DNA from: Crocinitomix sp.
GTDB taxonomy: Bacteria; Bacteroidota; Bacteroidia; Flavobacteriales_D; Crocinitomicaceae
DNA: 7,937 nucleotides
Direction: 5' to 3'
NCBI GenBank assembly: GCA_020849935.1
Contig: JADZFJ010000324.1
Coordinates: 1-7,937 of the forward strand
The position numbers were made by a program, and so were the translations under genes. Below are positions 1 through 6,634 of this stretch, one piece after another. Under the pieces are notes generated by a model. The model was not told where the DNA came from. It ran no database searches and saw only the letters and a program-made list of their open reading frames with translations. Position 1 is the first letter of the stretch. Each line of letters begins with the position of its first letter.

Positions 1-969
1 AAACGAAAAACGCACACTACAAGTATTCCTACTATTGGGGGAGTTATTATTTTTAGTGCGTTTATATTTTCTAGCTTTTTGTGGCTTCCTGTGCATGATC
101 CCAGTGTAATTGAAGGTCTACGAGAATACATGTTTTTAATGGCGAGTTTGATCCTACTGTTCTTTGTGGGAGTGAAAGATGATATTATTGGAATGTCCCC
201 GATCAAAAAATTGATTGCACATGTAATGGTCGGCTTTATTTTGGTGGTGATGGGAGGCATTAAAATCACCAGTTTTCATGGGATTTTGGGGATGAACATT
301 GAATTGCCCGAATATGCAGGAATTTTATTGTCAATCTTTATTTACATTGTCATTGTAAATTCCATCAACCTCATTGATGGGGTGGATGGACTTGCATCGG
401 GTGTCGGCTTGGTTGCGACAATTGCTTTTGGTTTGTGGTTTAGTTATTTAGGCGATAAACATTGGGCCTTAATTTCATTTTCGCTTTCTGGGGCCTTGAT
501 GGGATTTTTAGTCTTCAATTTTAATCCAGCACGCATTTTTATGGGCGATTCGGGATCACTAATCATTGGCGCGGTGATCAGTGTTTTAGCCATTCAAATG
601 GTAGAATCACCAACAACTCATTTAGCTGCTTCGTATCAATACGTGTCCACCCCCGTTTTGACGATGTCAATTCTTGCCTATCCATTAATTGATACCTTAC
701 GTGTGTTTTTAATTCGTGCCATGCAAGGACGTTCGCCTTTAAGCGCCGATCGGAATCATCTCCATCATCGGCTCCAAGATGCTGGACTTGGCCATAAAAA
801 AACAGTGATGGTTATTTATCTTTTTAGTTTAGTGATGATTGCTCAAGCATTTTTCCTTCAATTTAAAGAACCTACTATAAGCTTTTTTATCAGTTTAGGA
901 TTTGCGCTTTTATTTATATTATTGGTGTTTTTACTCGCAAAAAAGAAAGTCAATGCGAACAAAAATTAA
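1..969 (+). CDS. WecA/MraY-family polyprenyl-phosphate sugar-1-phosphate transferase, 5' end missing
   Basis: This integral membrane enzyme family transfers a sugar-1-phosphate from a UDP-sugar to undecaprenyl phosphate, the first lipid-linked step of O-antigen, capsule or exopolysaccharide synthesis. The frame is open from base 1, and the residues before the first possible start (TTG at 79) already read IPTIGGVIIF, a conserved family motif, so the true start lies upstream. The visible 322 residues contain the Asp pair (VKDD, residues 60-61), NSINLIDGVDGLASG (Asp126 and Asp129), FNPARIFMGDSGS (Asp183) and the HLHH cytoplasmic motif (253-256), separated by hydrophobic segments. All catalytic signatures expected in this portion are intact. 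The family is usually about 350-380 residues, so perhaps 40-50 are missing. The substrate sugar cannot be read from the sequence. MraY itself is less likely, because the context is not a cell-division/peptidoglycan cluster. The last 17 bases overlap the next gene. Confidence 0.93.
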   Translation, partial: KRKTHTTSIPTIGGVIIFSAFIFSSFLWLPVHDPSVIEGLREYMFLMASLILLFFVGVKDDIIGMSPIKKLIAHVMVGFILVVMGGIKITSFHGILGMNIELPEYAGILLSIFIYIVIVNSINLIDGVDGLASGVGLVATIAFGLWFSYLGDKHWALISFSLSGALMGFLVFNFNPARIFMGDSGSLIIGAVISVLAIQMVESPTTHLAASYQYVSTPVLTMSILAYPLIDTLRVFLIRAMQGRSPLSADRNHLHHRLQDAGLGHKKTVMVIYLFSLVMIAQAFFLQFKEPTISFFISLGFALLFILLVFLLAKKKVNANKN

Positions 970-2473
970 CCTTTTTTGGATTTGTTTGCTTTTTTTTGGG
1001 ATCCAAACCTCTTTTGGTCAATTGCACATTGAACCTTTCGATTTGAGCGCGCGGATTGAGAATGCCGAGCTTACAAGCTTAAATGTAACGAATAATCACA
1101 GCTCCGTCTTTCCCTACATTACTTCTTCCGACAACAAAATTGCCGATAGTTCGCGTTTTCTAGTGCTTTCAAAAACTTCCAAATCCCTCGAAACAAAGTA
1201 TTATCCTTTAATGAACATGAGTGGTGGCTTTGAGTCTGGAGGTAATTTTCTGTACACCACTGGAATTGGTGTTGGTTTAGATGTTTCAACTAAAAAGATT
1301 GCTTTTACGGGTAAATTTCTGCCCTATGCCACTAAATCCCCGTACATTGCTGATTCCATTCAAACTACCATAAATCAAGATCTTGGCGCAAGTCGTGAAC
1401 TTTTTAAAAATGGTTATTTTCAGAATGAATTGCTTTTTTTATACCGCCCGAACAAATTTTTCACCTTTTTAACCGGAAATGGGCGGAATTTTTTTGGAGA
1501 GGGATATCGATCGTTAATTTTATCAGATAATGCTGGGTCAACACCCTTTTTTAAGATTGAAACTACCTTTAGTTCAATTAAATATGTAAACCTCTATCAA
1601 TTGTGGACGGATAATACCGTTGCTCCTTCCAATCGAAACTTGGATCGAAAGAAATTTGCCGCCATGCATTATATTAGTTGGAACATCACCCGGGAGTTTA
1701 ACCTCAGTATTTTTGAAACCGTTTTATGGCAATCGTCGGACACCTTAATTGACCGAAATTTTGACCCGAATTACCTGAATCCAATTGTCTTTTATCGCCC
1801 AGTAGAATATGGGAATGGCTCAGCGGACAATGTTTTACTAGGTGCGAACATGAGTTTTAAGTTTGATAAAAATCAATCCATTTATGGACAATTTATTTTA
1901 GATGATTTTTTATTGTCAGAAATTCGTGCCCGTTCGCGCTGGTGGGCAAATAAGTATGGATTTCAATTTGGGTATAAATCTCGAGATTTTGTTGGGATAG
2001 AGAATTTCTATTTTCAAACAGAATTTAATTTAGTTCGTCCGTTTACCTATTCGCACAAGGAATCTGTTCAAAGTTATGGACATTTAAATTCGCCTGTTGC
2101 ACATCCGATTGGCGCAAATTTTATAGAGGTATTAAATATTTCATCGTATCAATTCGAACAATTTCGCTTAATCAATAAGCTCACCTACGCTTCTTATGGG
2201 GCAGACAGCGCTGGAATTAGTTTTGGTCAAAATGTTTTTTCGTCCTATAGCGACCGTCCGGATGACTATCACCAATTAATTATGCAAGGAAAGAAAAAAA
2301 ATGTTTTAAACGAATCTTTGACGATCGACCGTGCCTTGTCAAAAAAAATTAACCTCTATCTTTTTGCGAATTACAATTGGCGAATGGAAATCAATGAATT
2401 AGGCATTGAAAATAGACACTATTTCACCTTGGGAATTCGATCCCAACTTTGGAATACCTACACCGATTTTTAA
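953..2473 (+). CDS. Exported outer-membrane beta-barrel protein, RemB/Wzi capsule-assembly-like
   Basis: The product is a 506-residue protein with an N-terminal signal peptide (basic MRTK, hydrophobic core, probable cleavage after SFG at residue 22). The rest is rich in alternating aromatic/polar strands and ends in a terminal Phe (NTYTDF), as outer-membrane barrels do. Stretches such as FGEGYRSLILSDNAGSTPFF (181-200), NPIVFYRPVEYGNGSADN (276-293), the DD at 317-318 and SPVAHPIGANF (380-390) resemble what I recall of the Wzi capsule-surface family and the flavobacterial gliding-associated protein RemB. That assignment is from memory of family patterns, not a search. An open TTG at 902 would add 17 residues, but ATG 953 puts the signal peptide directly at the N-terminus and is preferred. 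The 17-base overlap with the upstream sugar-phosphate transferase suggests coupled translation and a shared role in surface polysaccharide assembly or attachment. Confidence 0.72.
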   Translation: MRTKINLFWICLLFFGIQTSFGQLHIEPFDLSARIENAELTSLNVTNNHSSVFPYITSSDNKIADSSRFLVLSKTSKSLETKYYPLMNMSGGFESGGNFLYTTGIGVGLDVSTKKIAFTGKFLPYATKSPYIADSIQTTINQDLGASRELFKNGYFQNELLFLYRPNKFFTFLTGNGRNFFGEGYRSLILSDNAGSTPFFKIETTFSSIKYVNLYQLWTDNTVAPSNRNLDRKKFAAMHYISWNITREFNLSIFETVLWQSSDTLIDRNFDPNYLNPIVFYRPVEYGNGSADNVLLGANMSFKFDKNQSIYGQFILDDFLLSEIRARSRWWANKYGFQFGYKSRDFVGIENFYFQTEFNLVRPFTYSHKESVQSYGHLNSPVAHPIGANFIEVLNISSYQFEQFRLINKLTYASYGADSAGISFGQNVFSSYSDRPDDYHQLIMQGKKKNVLNESLTIDRALSKKINLYLFANYNWRMEINELGIENRHYFTLGIRSQLWNTYTDF

Positions 2474-2493
2474 CTAGCACACTTAATTCACCG

Positions 2494-2514
2494 AATTTAG
2501 AATCTTTCTAAATT
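2494..2514. other. Perfect 9-bp inverted repeat, 3-base loop
   Basis: AATTTAGAA (2494-2502) is exactly complementary to TTCTAAATT (2506-2514), with TCT between. It lies 20 bases past the stop of the beta-barrel gene, so it could act as a weak transcription terminator, although the stem has a single G:C pair and no T-run follows. It shares the AATTTAG core with a second palindrome centred 50 bases downstream, which makes a paired operator an alternative reading. Confidence 0.5.
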
Positions 2515-2541
2515 AAATTGCATGTGATACTAATTCATTTT

Positions 2542-2566
2542 TACTAAATTTGCACCCAATTTAGTA
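2542..2566. promoter_or_regulatory. Operator-like palindrome over the cyoE promoter
   Basis: TACTAAATT (2542-2550) is exactly complementary to AATTTAGTA (2558-2566), with TGCACCC between. It overlaps the -7 element and the predicted transcription start, so a protein bound there could block initiation. If transcribed, only the right arm would be in the RNA, so an RNA hairpin is less likely. Binding by a regulator is inference; only the symmetry and position are seen. Confidence 0.45.
2545..2552 (+). promoter_or_regulatory. Bacteroidota -7 promoter element (TAnnTTTG) for cyoE
   Basis: TAAATTTG matches the Bacteroidota -7 consensus TAnnTTTG at every fixed position. A TTG (2518-2520) lies 24 bases upstream, slightly beyond the usual 17-23 base spacing for the -33 element. 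The element is 29 bases before the cyoE ATG, which would give a very short leader of roughly 15-20 bases. It begins the oxidase gene run right after the envelope pair ends, which is where a promoter is expected. Confidence 0.6.
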
Positions 2567-2573
2567 CGAAATA

Positions 2574-3470
2574 ATGGTGGCACAAGAATCGGTGGCTGAT
2601 AAAACAAAATCTCCTTCAAAAGTTAAGGATTATGTCCTTTTACTCAAATTGCGTTTGGCATTTTTAGTGGTTTTGTCTGCTTTATCTGGTTATTTATTTG
2701 TAGGTGGAGCTTTTGATATTAATTTTTGGTTGCTAATTGGCGGCGGATTTTTAATTACAGGAGGTTCTAACGGATTTAACCAAGTACTTGAGCGAGATCT
2801 TGATAAAAAAATGGACCGCACCGCCAATCGCCCGATTCCTTCAGGAAGGATGTCTATTAACGAAGCCATCATTGCGTCAAGTATTTGCGCCGTGGTTGGG
2901 GCAGTTCTTCTTTTTCAACTAAATTATTATGCCGGAATTTTAGGCTTGTTAGCATTTTCACTCTACGTTTTTATTTATACGCCACTTAAGCGAATTACCC
3001 CGTGGGCTGTTTTTGTAGGTGCATTTCCAGGCGCGATTCCTCCGATGCTTGGGGTGATAGCAGTAACGGGTACTTTTGAAAAAGAGGCTGGTTTAATTGC
3101 AGGAATGTTATTTTTTATTCAATTTATCTGGCAATTTCCGCATTTTTGGGCCATTGCTTGGGTGTTGGATGATGATTACGCAAAAGCTGGGTTTTCATTG
3201 TTGCCAAGTCGCACCAGAAAATCAAAACGATCTGCATTTTATATTCTTTTTTACACCTTATTTATGGTACCTGTGAGTTTATTGCCATGGGTATGGGATT
3301 TGACAGGTGAATTGACTTTATTGATTGGATTTATTGCAGGCACTTGGTTTTTTGTCTATGCCTATTTTTTATACCTTCGGTTAGAAGACAAAGCAGCGCG
3401 AGGTTTAATGTTCGCCTCTTTCTTCTACTTACCAATTATACAGTTCCTATACGTATTTAACAAGTTATAA
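2574..3470 (+). CDS. cyoE: Heme o synthase (protoheme IX farnesyltransferase)
   Basis: CyoE/CtaB is a polytopic inner-membrane UbiA-family prenyltransferase that adds a farnesyl group to protoheme IX, giving heme o, the precursor of heme a for heme-copper oxidases. The 298-residue length is normal for the family. The first Asp-rich prenyl-diphosphate/Mg site is clear: Asn69, then ERDLDKKMDRTANRP at 73-87, including Asp75 and Asp77. The family motifs YTPLKR (135-140), FPGAIPPMLG (151-160) and QFPHFWAIAW (187-196), and the second acidic cluster DDDY (199-202), are all present. Start ATG 2574 gives a short cytoplasmic N-terminus before the first membrane helix (about 21-43). The gene heads the oxidase run behind its own predicted promoter. 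The next gene begins 2 bases after its stop, so the two are almost certainly co-transcribed. Confidence 0.97.
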   Translation: MVAQESVADKTKSPSKVKDYVLLLKLRLAFLVVLSALSGYLFVGGAFDINFWLLIGGGFLITGGSNGFNQVLERDLDKKMDRTANRPIPSGRMSINEAIIASSICAVVGAVLLFQLNYYAGILGLLAFSLYVFIYTPLKRITPWAVFVGAFPGAIPPMLGVIAVTGTFEKEAGLIAGMLFFIQFIWQFPHFWAIAWVLDDDYAKAGFSLLPSRTRKSKRSAFYILFYTLFMVPVSLLPWVWDLTGELTLLIGFIAGTWFFVYAYFLYLRLEDKAARGLMFASFFYLPIIQFLYVFNKL

Positions 3471-3472
3471 TT

Positions 3473-4561
3473 GTGACTGAAAAAAAAGATTACTCCTCCT
3501 CAGAAAACTTGTTAGATAGTCATAGAATTTCGCCTGAAATTCATGAGAAAATGAGAAAAAACCTCTTGTATGGTTTCATGTTTGCGGTGGTAATGATTTT
3601 TGCCGGGTTAACAAGTGGATACATTGTTTCGCAAGGGGGGATTTTTTGGGTGAGTATTAAAATGCCAAGCGCGTTTATGTACAGCACCTTGGCTATTATT
3701 GCCAGCAGTCTATTCTTATTCCTAGCCAAACGTTTTGTTAAAAAGGGCGATTATTCGAAGGCTAAAGGTAGTTTAGGAATTGCTTTTGTTTTGGGTGCTC
3801 TTTTTGGTATTTTTCAAATTCAAGGATGGGGACAACTTGCCGAAAAAGGCAGCCATTTATCGGGAGATATTATCAATATTCATGGGCAATATGGAAAATA
3901 TTATACCCTATTATATGATGGAAAAGAAATTTCGTACAACGACAATGTATTTTATTTAAAAGGTGAGCCAATTTCTGATGAAATAAAAGAAGAAATGAAA
4001 GATTTTGCTCAAAAATTAGTGGAAGGCTCAAAATCTGAAGGTCGTGTGTACAAATTAACTGGGTATGGCGCACCGTTTTCATTGCGGTATGATGGCGATT
4101 TGATTACCTACGCAAACAATAACTTGCAATTAAATGGCGTATTATTATCCGAAATTTACCATGATCGTTTGTGGCATTTTGCAAAAAACATTGTGGAGGA
4201 TCGAGGTGACTTTATTATTAAAGGAAAATATGGGGAGGATTTTACCATTTATTTTGGAGGTAAACCATTAGAGTACGAAAATCGTAAATTTTATTTAGAT
4301 GGATTGCCTTTGTCTGCGAAACGTTTGAATGATTTGAACTCTCAACGCAATACAGCAAGCTCGTATATTTATGCTTTTACGCTTGTTCACTTATTGCATT
4401 GGATTGGAGGAATAATTGCATTATTAGTAATGTTTATCAAAGGGTTACGATTAAAGTACACCCAAGACAACTTTTTAGGAATTACATTAGGATCAACTTA
4501 TTGGCATTTTTTAGGCATAATATGGCTCTATTTATATGCTTTTTTAATTTTTATTCATTAA
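3473..4561 (+). CDS. Cytochrome c oxidase subunit III paralogue with a repeat-bearing periplasmic insertion
   Basis: The product is a five-helix subunit III-like membrane protein of 362 residues, where such paralogues normally have about 190-200. The core is recognisable: helix 1 (35-54, AGLTSGYIVS), helix 2 (65-89), helix 3 (99-119), helix 4 (298-323, LVHLLHWIGGIIALL) and helix 5 (342-361, YWHFLGIIWLYLY). Between helices 3 and 4 lies an extra hydrophilic domain (about 131-293) of three imperfect repeats. The basic loops after helix 2 (KRFVKK) and helix 4 (KGLRLK) place that domain in the periplasm by the positive-inside rule. The Glu conserved in subunit III helix 3 is Gly118 here, and the Asp of WHFxD is Gly348. 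The start is GTG 3473, 2 bases after the cyoE stop; the next in-frame ATG would remove 26 residues. Tandem subunit III-like genes are usual in Bacteroidota; the insertion is not part of the family as I know it. Confidence 0.88.
   Translation: MTEKKDYSSSENLLDSHRISPEIHEKMRKNLLYGFMFAVVMIFAGLTSGYIVSQGGIFWVSIKMPSAFMYSTLAIIASSLFLFLAKRFVKKGDYSKAKGSLGIAFVLGALFGIFQIQGWGQLAEKGSHLSGDIINIHGQYGKYYTLLYDGKEISYNDNVFYLKGEPISDEIKEEMKDFAQKLVEGSKSEGRVYKLTGYGAPFSLRYDGDLITYANNNLQLNGVLLSEIYHDRLWHFAKNIVEDRGDFIIKGKYGEDFTIYFGGKPLEYENRKFYLDGLPLSAKRLNDLNSQRNTASSYIYAFTLVHLLHWIGGIIALLVMFIKGLRLKYTQDNFLGITLGSTYWHFLGIIWLYLYAFLIFIH
3884..4351 (+). repeat. Three imperfect ~55-58-residue protein repeats inside the subunit III paralogue
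   Basis: Within the protein, unit 1 begins at residue 138, unit 2 at 196 and unit 3 at 251, ending about 293. Shared landmarks recur at fixed offsets: YG (140, 198, 253), YDG/FGG (148, 206, 261), IxY or LxY (153-155, 211-213, 266-268), LxG (162-164, 220-222, 275-277), and L/I-S (168, 226, 281). Units 1 and 2 match at about 16 of 48 aligned positions by hand count and also share a helical tail (FAQKLVEG / FAKNIVED). The pattern suggests three short strands followed by a helix. The likeness is at the protein level; I did not see long exact DNA repeats, so the duplication is old. Confidence 0.8.
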
Positions 4562-4566
4562 ACTTG
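4559..4566 (+). promoter_or_regulatory. Possible internal -7 promoter element before canonical subunit III
   Basis: TAAACTTG differs from TAnnTTTG at one fixed base and overlaps the stop codon of the preceding gene. It sits 29 bases before the next ATG, the same distance as the cyoE -7 element from its ATG, and the flanking bases are alike (TAAACTTGCAC against TAAATTTGCAC). No convincing -33 TTG is seen. If active, it would let the core subunit III be made independently of the repeat-bearing paralogue. Confidence 0.3.
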
Positions 4567-4587
4567 CACAACGAAAATTTTTGATTT

Positions 4588-5286
4588 ATGTCAGCAGCAA
4601 CACATGAAATTACTCAGACAAATGCTTGGGACGGGAAAGAATCTCCTTTCAAGACGAGTTATGGAAAACTAATGATGTGGTTTTTCTTGGTTTCAGATGG
4701 TTTAACATTTGGAGGATTATTAACCGCTTTAGGTTATGCTAAATTTTCGAATCCAGAAGCAGGAATGGCTTGGCCATCTGGGGAGGATGTGTTTTTCCAC
4801 TTCCCGTTTACACATACTGAATTTCCGTTAATGTACGTTGCATTTATGACGTTCATTTTGATTGTTTCTTCTGTAACCATGGTACTTGCTGTTGAAGCTG
4901 GTCACCGAATGGATAAAAGAGGTGTAATTAAATGGTTATTATGGACAGTTTTAGGTGGTGCTATTTTCTTAGGATCACAAGTATGGGAATGGGCTACTTT
5001 TATTGCAGGACCAGATGGTAACATCTCTACTTGGCTTGACAATGCAACCTTAGCGCACAATCCTTACGGACCTACTTTATATGCTAATTTCTTTTTCTTT
5101 ATTACTGGTTTCCACGGATTTCACGTTTTTACAGGGGTGTTATTTAACAGCCTTGTATTAAGAAACGTAATTCGAGGAGTTTACCACGAAAGAGGACACT
5201 ACGAAATGGTTGAGAAAGTTGGACTTTATTGGCACTTTGTGGATTTAGTTTGGGTGTTTGTATTCACCTTTTATTACCTTGTTTAA
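4588..5286 (+). CDS. ctaE: Cytochrome c oxidase subunit III (canonical)
   Basis: Subunit III is a core membrane subunit of aa3/cbb-unrelated heme-copper oxidases; it stabilises subunit I and supports proton uptake. The 232-residue product has five predicted helices (about 27-50, 80-102, 113-137, 163-190, 213-231), as in five-helix bacterial subunit III. It keeps the family hallmarks: FFLVSDGLTFGG (32-43), the conserved Glu in SQVWEW (Glu134), FHGFHVFTG (175-183) and YWHFVDLVW (214-222) with Asp219. Start ATG 4588 precedes a short hydrophilic N-terminus (MSAATHEITQTNAW). It lies 26 bases after the repeat-bearing paralogue and is probably in the same transcript, possibly with help from an internal promoter. 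The intact Glu and Asp mark this, rather than its upstream neighbour, as the functional equivalent of classical subunit III. Confidence 0.95.
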   Translation: MSAATHEITQTNAWDGKESPFKTSYGKLMMWFFLVSDGLTFGGLLTALGYAKFSNPEAGMAWPSGEDVFFHFPFTHTEFPLMYVAFMTFILIVSSVTMVLAVEAGHRMDKRGVIKWLLWTVLGGAIFLGSQVWEWATFIAGPDGNISTWLDNATLAHNPYGPTLYANFFFFITGFHGFHVFTGVLFNSLVLRNVIRGVYHERGHYEMVEKVGLYWHFVDLVWVFVFTFYYLV

Positions 5287-5330
5287 TTAATTGATCAGAT
5301 TGTTTAACACACGATATAAAACAAATAGTT

Positions 5331-5705
5331 ATGTTAAGAGACGATATTATTGAATACTCATTACACGCTCACCATTCAGAAGAAGAAGGTAGAAAAGTAA
5401 GACGGAAAATTTGGATGGTTACAGCCATTCTTTCTGCAATCACCCTGGTAGAAGTTGTGGTTGGGGTGTTTTTCCCAAAAGATAAAGTTGCAGGACTTAC
5501 TTGGGATATCATTAAATACAGCTACATCCTCCTTACCTTAGTAAAAGCTGGATACATTGTATTGATTTTTATGCATTTAGGTGACGAGAAAAAAGCATTA
5601 AAATACATGATTTTGGTGCCTTATATCATCTTTATTTTGTATTTGCTTTTCATCATTTTAGTGGAAGCAGCCTATATTGGCAACGGATGGAATACGATGC
5701 ATTAA
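5331..5705 (+). CDS. Cytochrome c oxidase subunit IV family protein
   Basis: This small prokaryotic oxidase subunit IV (CtaF/COX4_pro type) is an accessory membrane subunit that packs against subunits I and III. The 124-residue product has three predicted helices (about 28-49, 61-83, 90-114), the usual architecture. Family-typical features are TLVEVVVGVFF (38-48) in helix 1 and LVKAGYIVLIFMHLGDEKK (70-88) at the end of helix 2, followed by LKYMILVPY entering helix 3. The N-terminus is cytoplasmic, with several His and Glu residues (HAHHSEEEGRK). It starts at ATG 5331, 44 bases after the subunit III stop. I see no clear promoter in that gap, so read-through from upstream is likely. Confidence 0.9.
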   Translation: MLRDDIIEYSLHAHHSEEEGRKVRRKIWMVTAILSAITLVEVVVGVFFPKDKVAGLTWDIIKYSYILLTLVKAGYIVLIFMHLGDEKKALKYMILVPYIIFILYLLFIILVEAAYIGNGWNTMH

Positions 5706-5743
5706 TCAGTCTAGATTAGCGCTAGAAACATTTTAATTTATTT

Positions 5744-6457
5744 ATGGCCAGCACAAAACGAATTTTGCTTGTTTTGCTTGTTGTTTTAGGTCCAGGTGCG
5801 ATCATTTATTTCATCTCAAAAACAGTTAGTAATCATTTTGTTGAATTACCATATTTGGGGTATTCGTACACCTTAGATGCTCAAGGAAATAAAATTGATT
5901 CGGTGGCCTATTCTGTTCCCGACTTTCAATTAACGAAATTTGATGGAACGCCAATTAATCGTGAGACAATTCGTGGGAAATTTATTGTATTGACCACGAT
6001 TCAAAATGATTGCCCAGACCTTGATTCGTGCGGACTGAATGTTTTTCATTTTAACGAAATTTTCTTTCATAAATTAGAGAAAAACCAGGATAACTATGGC
6101 AATGTGCGGGTTTTATCCATCTTAACTGATGTGAATGGTAACCCAACGACCGAAATTAGTAGCAGATTAAAAGATGAAATGGCCGAATACAGTAAATCGG
6201 GGATTTGGTGGATGGCAACCGGCGATGTAACCCCCTTTTATAATTTTAATTATTACGGGAAAAAATTTATTGACCACGCCGCTGCCCCTAAAGAACATGA
6301 AATTGGTACAAAAGCGTATACCAATAGTTTGGTGTTGATTGATGACAAAGGTTTTATTCGTGCGGTAACAGGCGCGAAAACGGATACCCATATCCGCAAC
6401 TTTTTTGACATGTTAAAACTCTTGAAAAAAGAGGAATTTGACGCCAAACGTAACTAA
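5744..6457 (+). CDS. Divergent SCO/thioredoxin-fold protein without the normal copper site
   Basis: SCO proteins are membrane-anchored thioredoxin-fold proteins that metallate or reduce the CuA site of oxidase subunit II. This 237-residue paralogue has an N-terminal membrane anchor (5-28) and a periplasmic domain sharing LPYLGYSY (35-42) and SVPDFQLTKFDG (57-68) with the canonical SCO gene at 6814. The CxxxCP motif is replaced by a wider DCPDLDSCGLNVF, Cys90 and Cys96 (C-x5-C). The His ligand, expected four residues before the hydrophobic strand (HSEHF in the neighbour), is Tyr192 (AYTNSLVLID). Thus two of three Cu-ligand features are altered. It could be a thiol reductase, a differently tuned copper carrier, or a structural assembly factor. 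Position directly after subunit IV links it to the oxidase. The next downstream gene is separated by a long gap. Confidence 0.82.
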   Translation: MASTKRILLVLLVVLGPGAIIYFISKTVSNHFVELPYLGYSYTLDAQGNKIDSVAYSVPDFQLTKFDGTPINRETIRGKFIVLTTIQNDCPDLDSCGLNVFHFNEIFFHKLEKNQDNYGNVRVLSILTDVNGNPTTEISSRLKDEMAEYSKSGIWWMATGDVTPFYNFNYYGKKFIDHAAAPKEHEIGTKAYTNSLVLIDDKGFIRAVTGAKTDTHIRNFFDMLKLLKKEEFDAKRN

Positions 6458-6539
6458 TTCAAATTTAGAATTACCATTTTAATTTACTGTACCGATTTTT
6501 AACTTTTTGAGTGAGGGATATGAGGCATTGTTTGAGCTC

Positions 6540-6562
6540 TTATTGTCCGCTTGCGGCAATAA
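6540..6562. other. 10-bp hairpin with one bulge
   Basis: TTATTG (6540-6545) and CCGC (6547-6550) pair with GCGG (6553-6556) and CAATAA (6557-6562), with T6546 bulged. The closing pair probably opens to leave a CTTG tetraloop. No T-run follows, so this is not a classical terminator. Confidence 0.6.
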
Positions 6563-6584
6563 AGCGAGGTCGAAAAGCCCGACA

Positions 6585-6634
6585 CCACGATTTTACAAGA
6601 ACGAAAACGCAGTGAAGTGATTGAAAAATTGTGG
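6585..6634. other. 10-bp stem with one G-U pair around a 30-base loop
   Basis: CCACGATTTT (6585-6594) pairs with AAAATTGTGG (6625-6634), with one mismatch that would be a G-U pair in RNA transcribed from the + strand. The 30 bases between are purine-rich. Tolerance of a G-U pair slightly favours an RNA-level structure over a DNA operator. Confidence 0.5.

Noticed and set aside
2690..2872. Minus-strand open frame of 60 codons inside cyoE
   Set aside because: It lies wholly in the antisense of a clear, conserved gene and shows no family features. The same applies to the other minus-strand frames inside coding genes (3541-3729, 3873-4082, 6167-6391, 6253-6447, 7221-7439, 7507-7695).
3884..4351. 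Frameshift or gene fusion explaining the long subunit III paralogue
   Set aside because: The frame is continuous from GTG to TAA, composition matches the neighbours, and the core helices resume correctly after the insertion, so it reads as a true in-frame insertion.
4399..4584. Plus-strand 61-codon frame overlapping the end of the repeat-bearing subunit III gene
   Set aside because: It is out of frame with a clear membrane helix coding region and adds nothing recognisable; treated as a shadow.
5710..5726. TCTAG/CTAGA inverted repeat between the subunit IV and SCO-like genes
   Set aside because: The stem is only 5 bp with no T-run, too short to support a terminator or operator call.
6520..6615. 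Possible 31-codon small gene in the gap between the SCO genes
   Set aside because: It is short, overlaps the hairpins, has no signal or domain features, and a second frame (from about 6563) is open over the same bases, as expected for non-coding GC-richer DNA.
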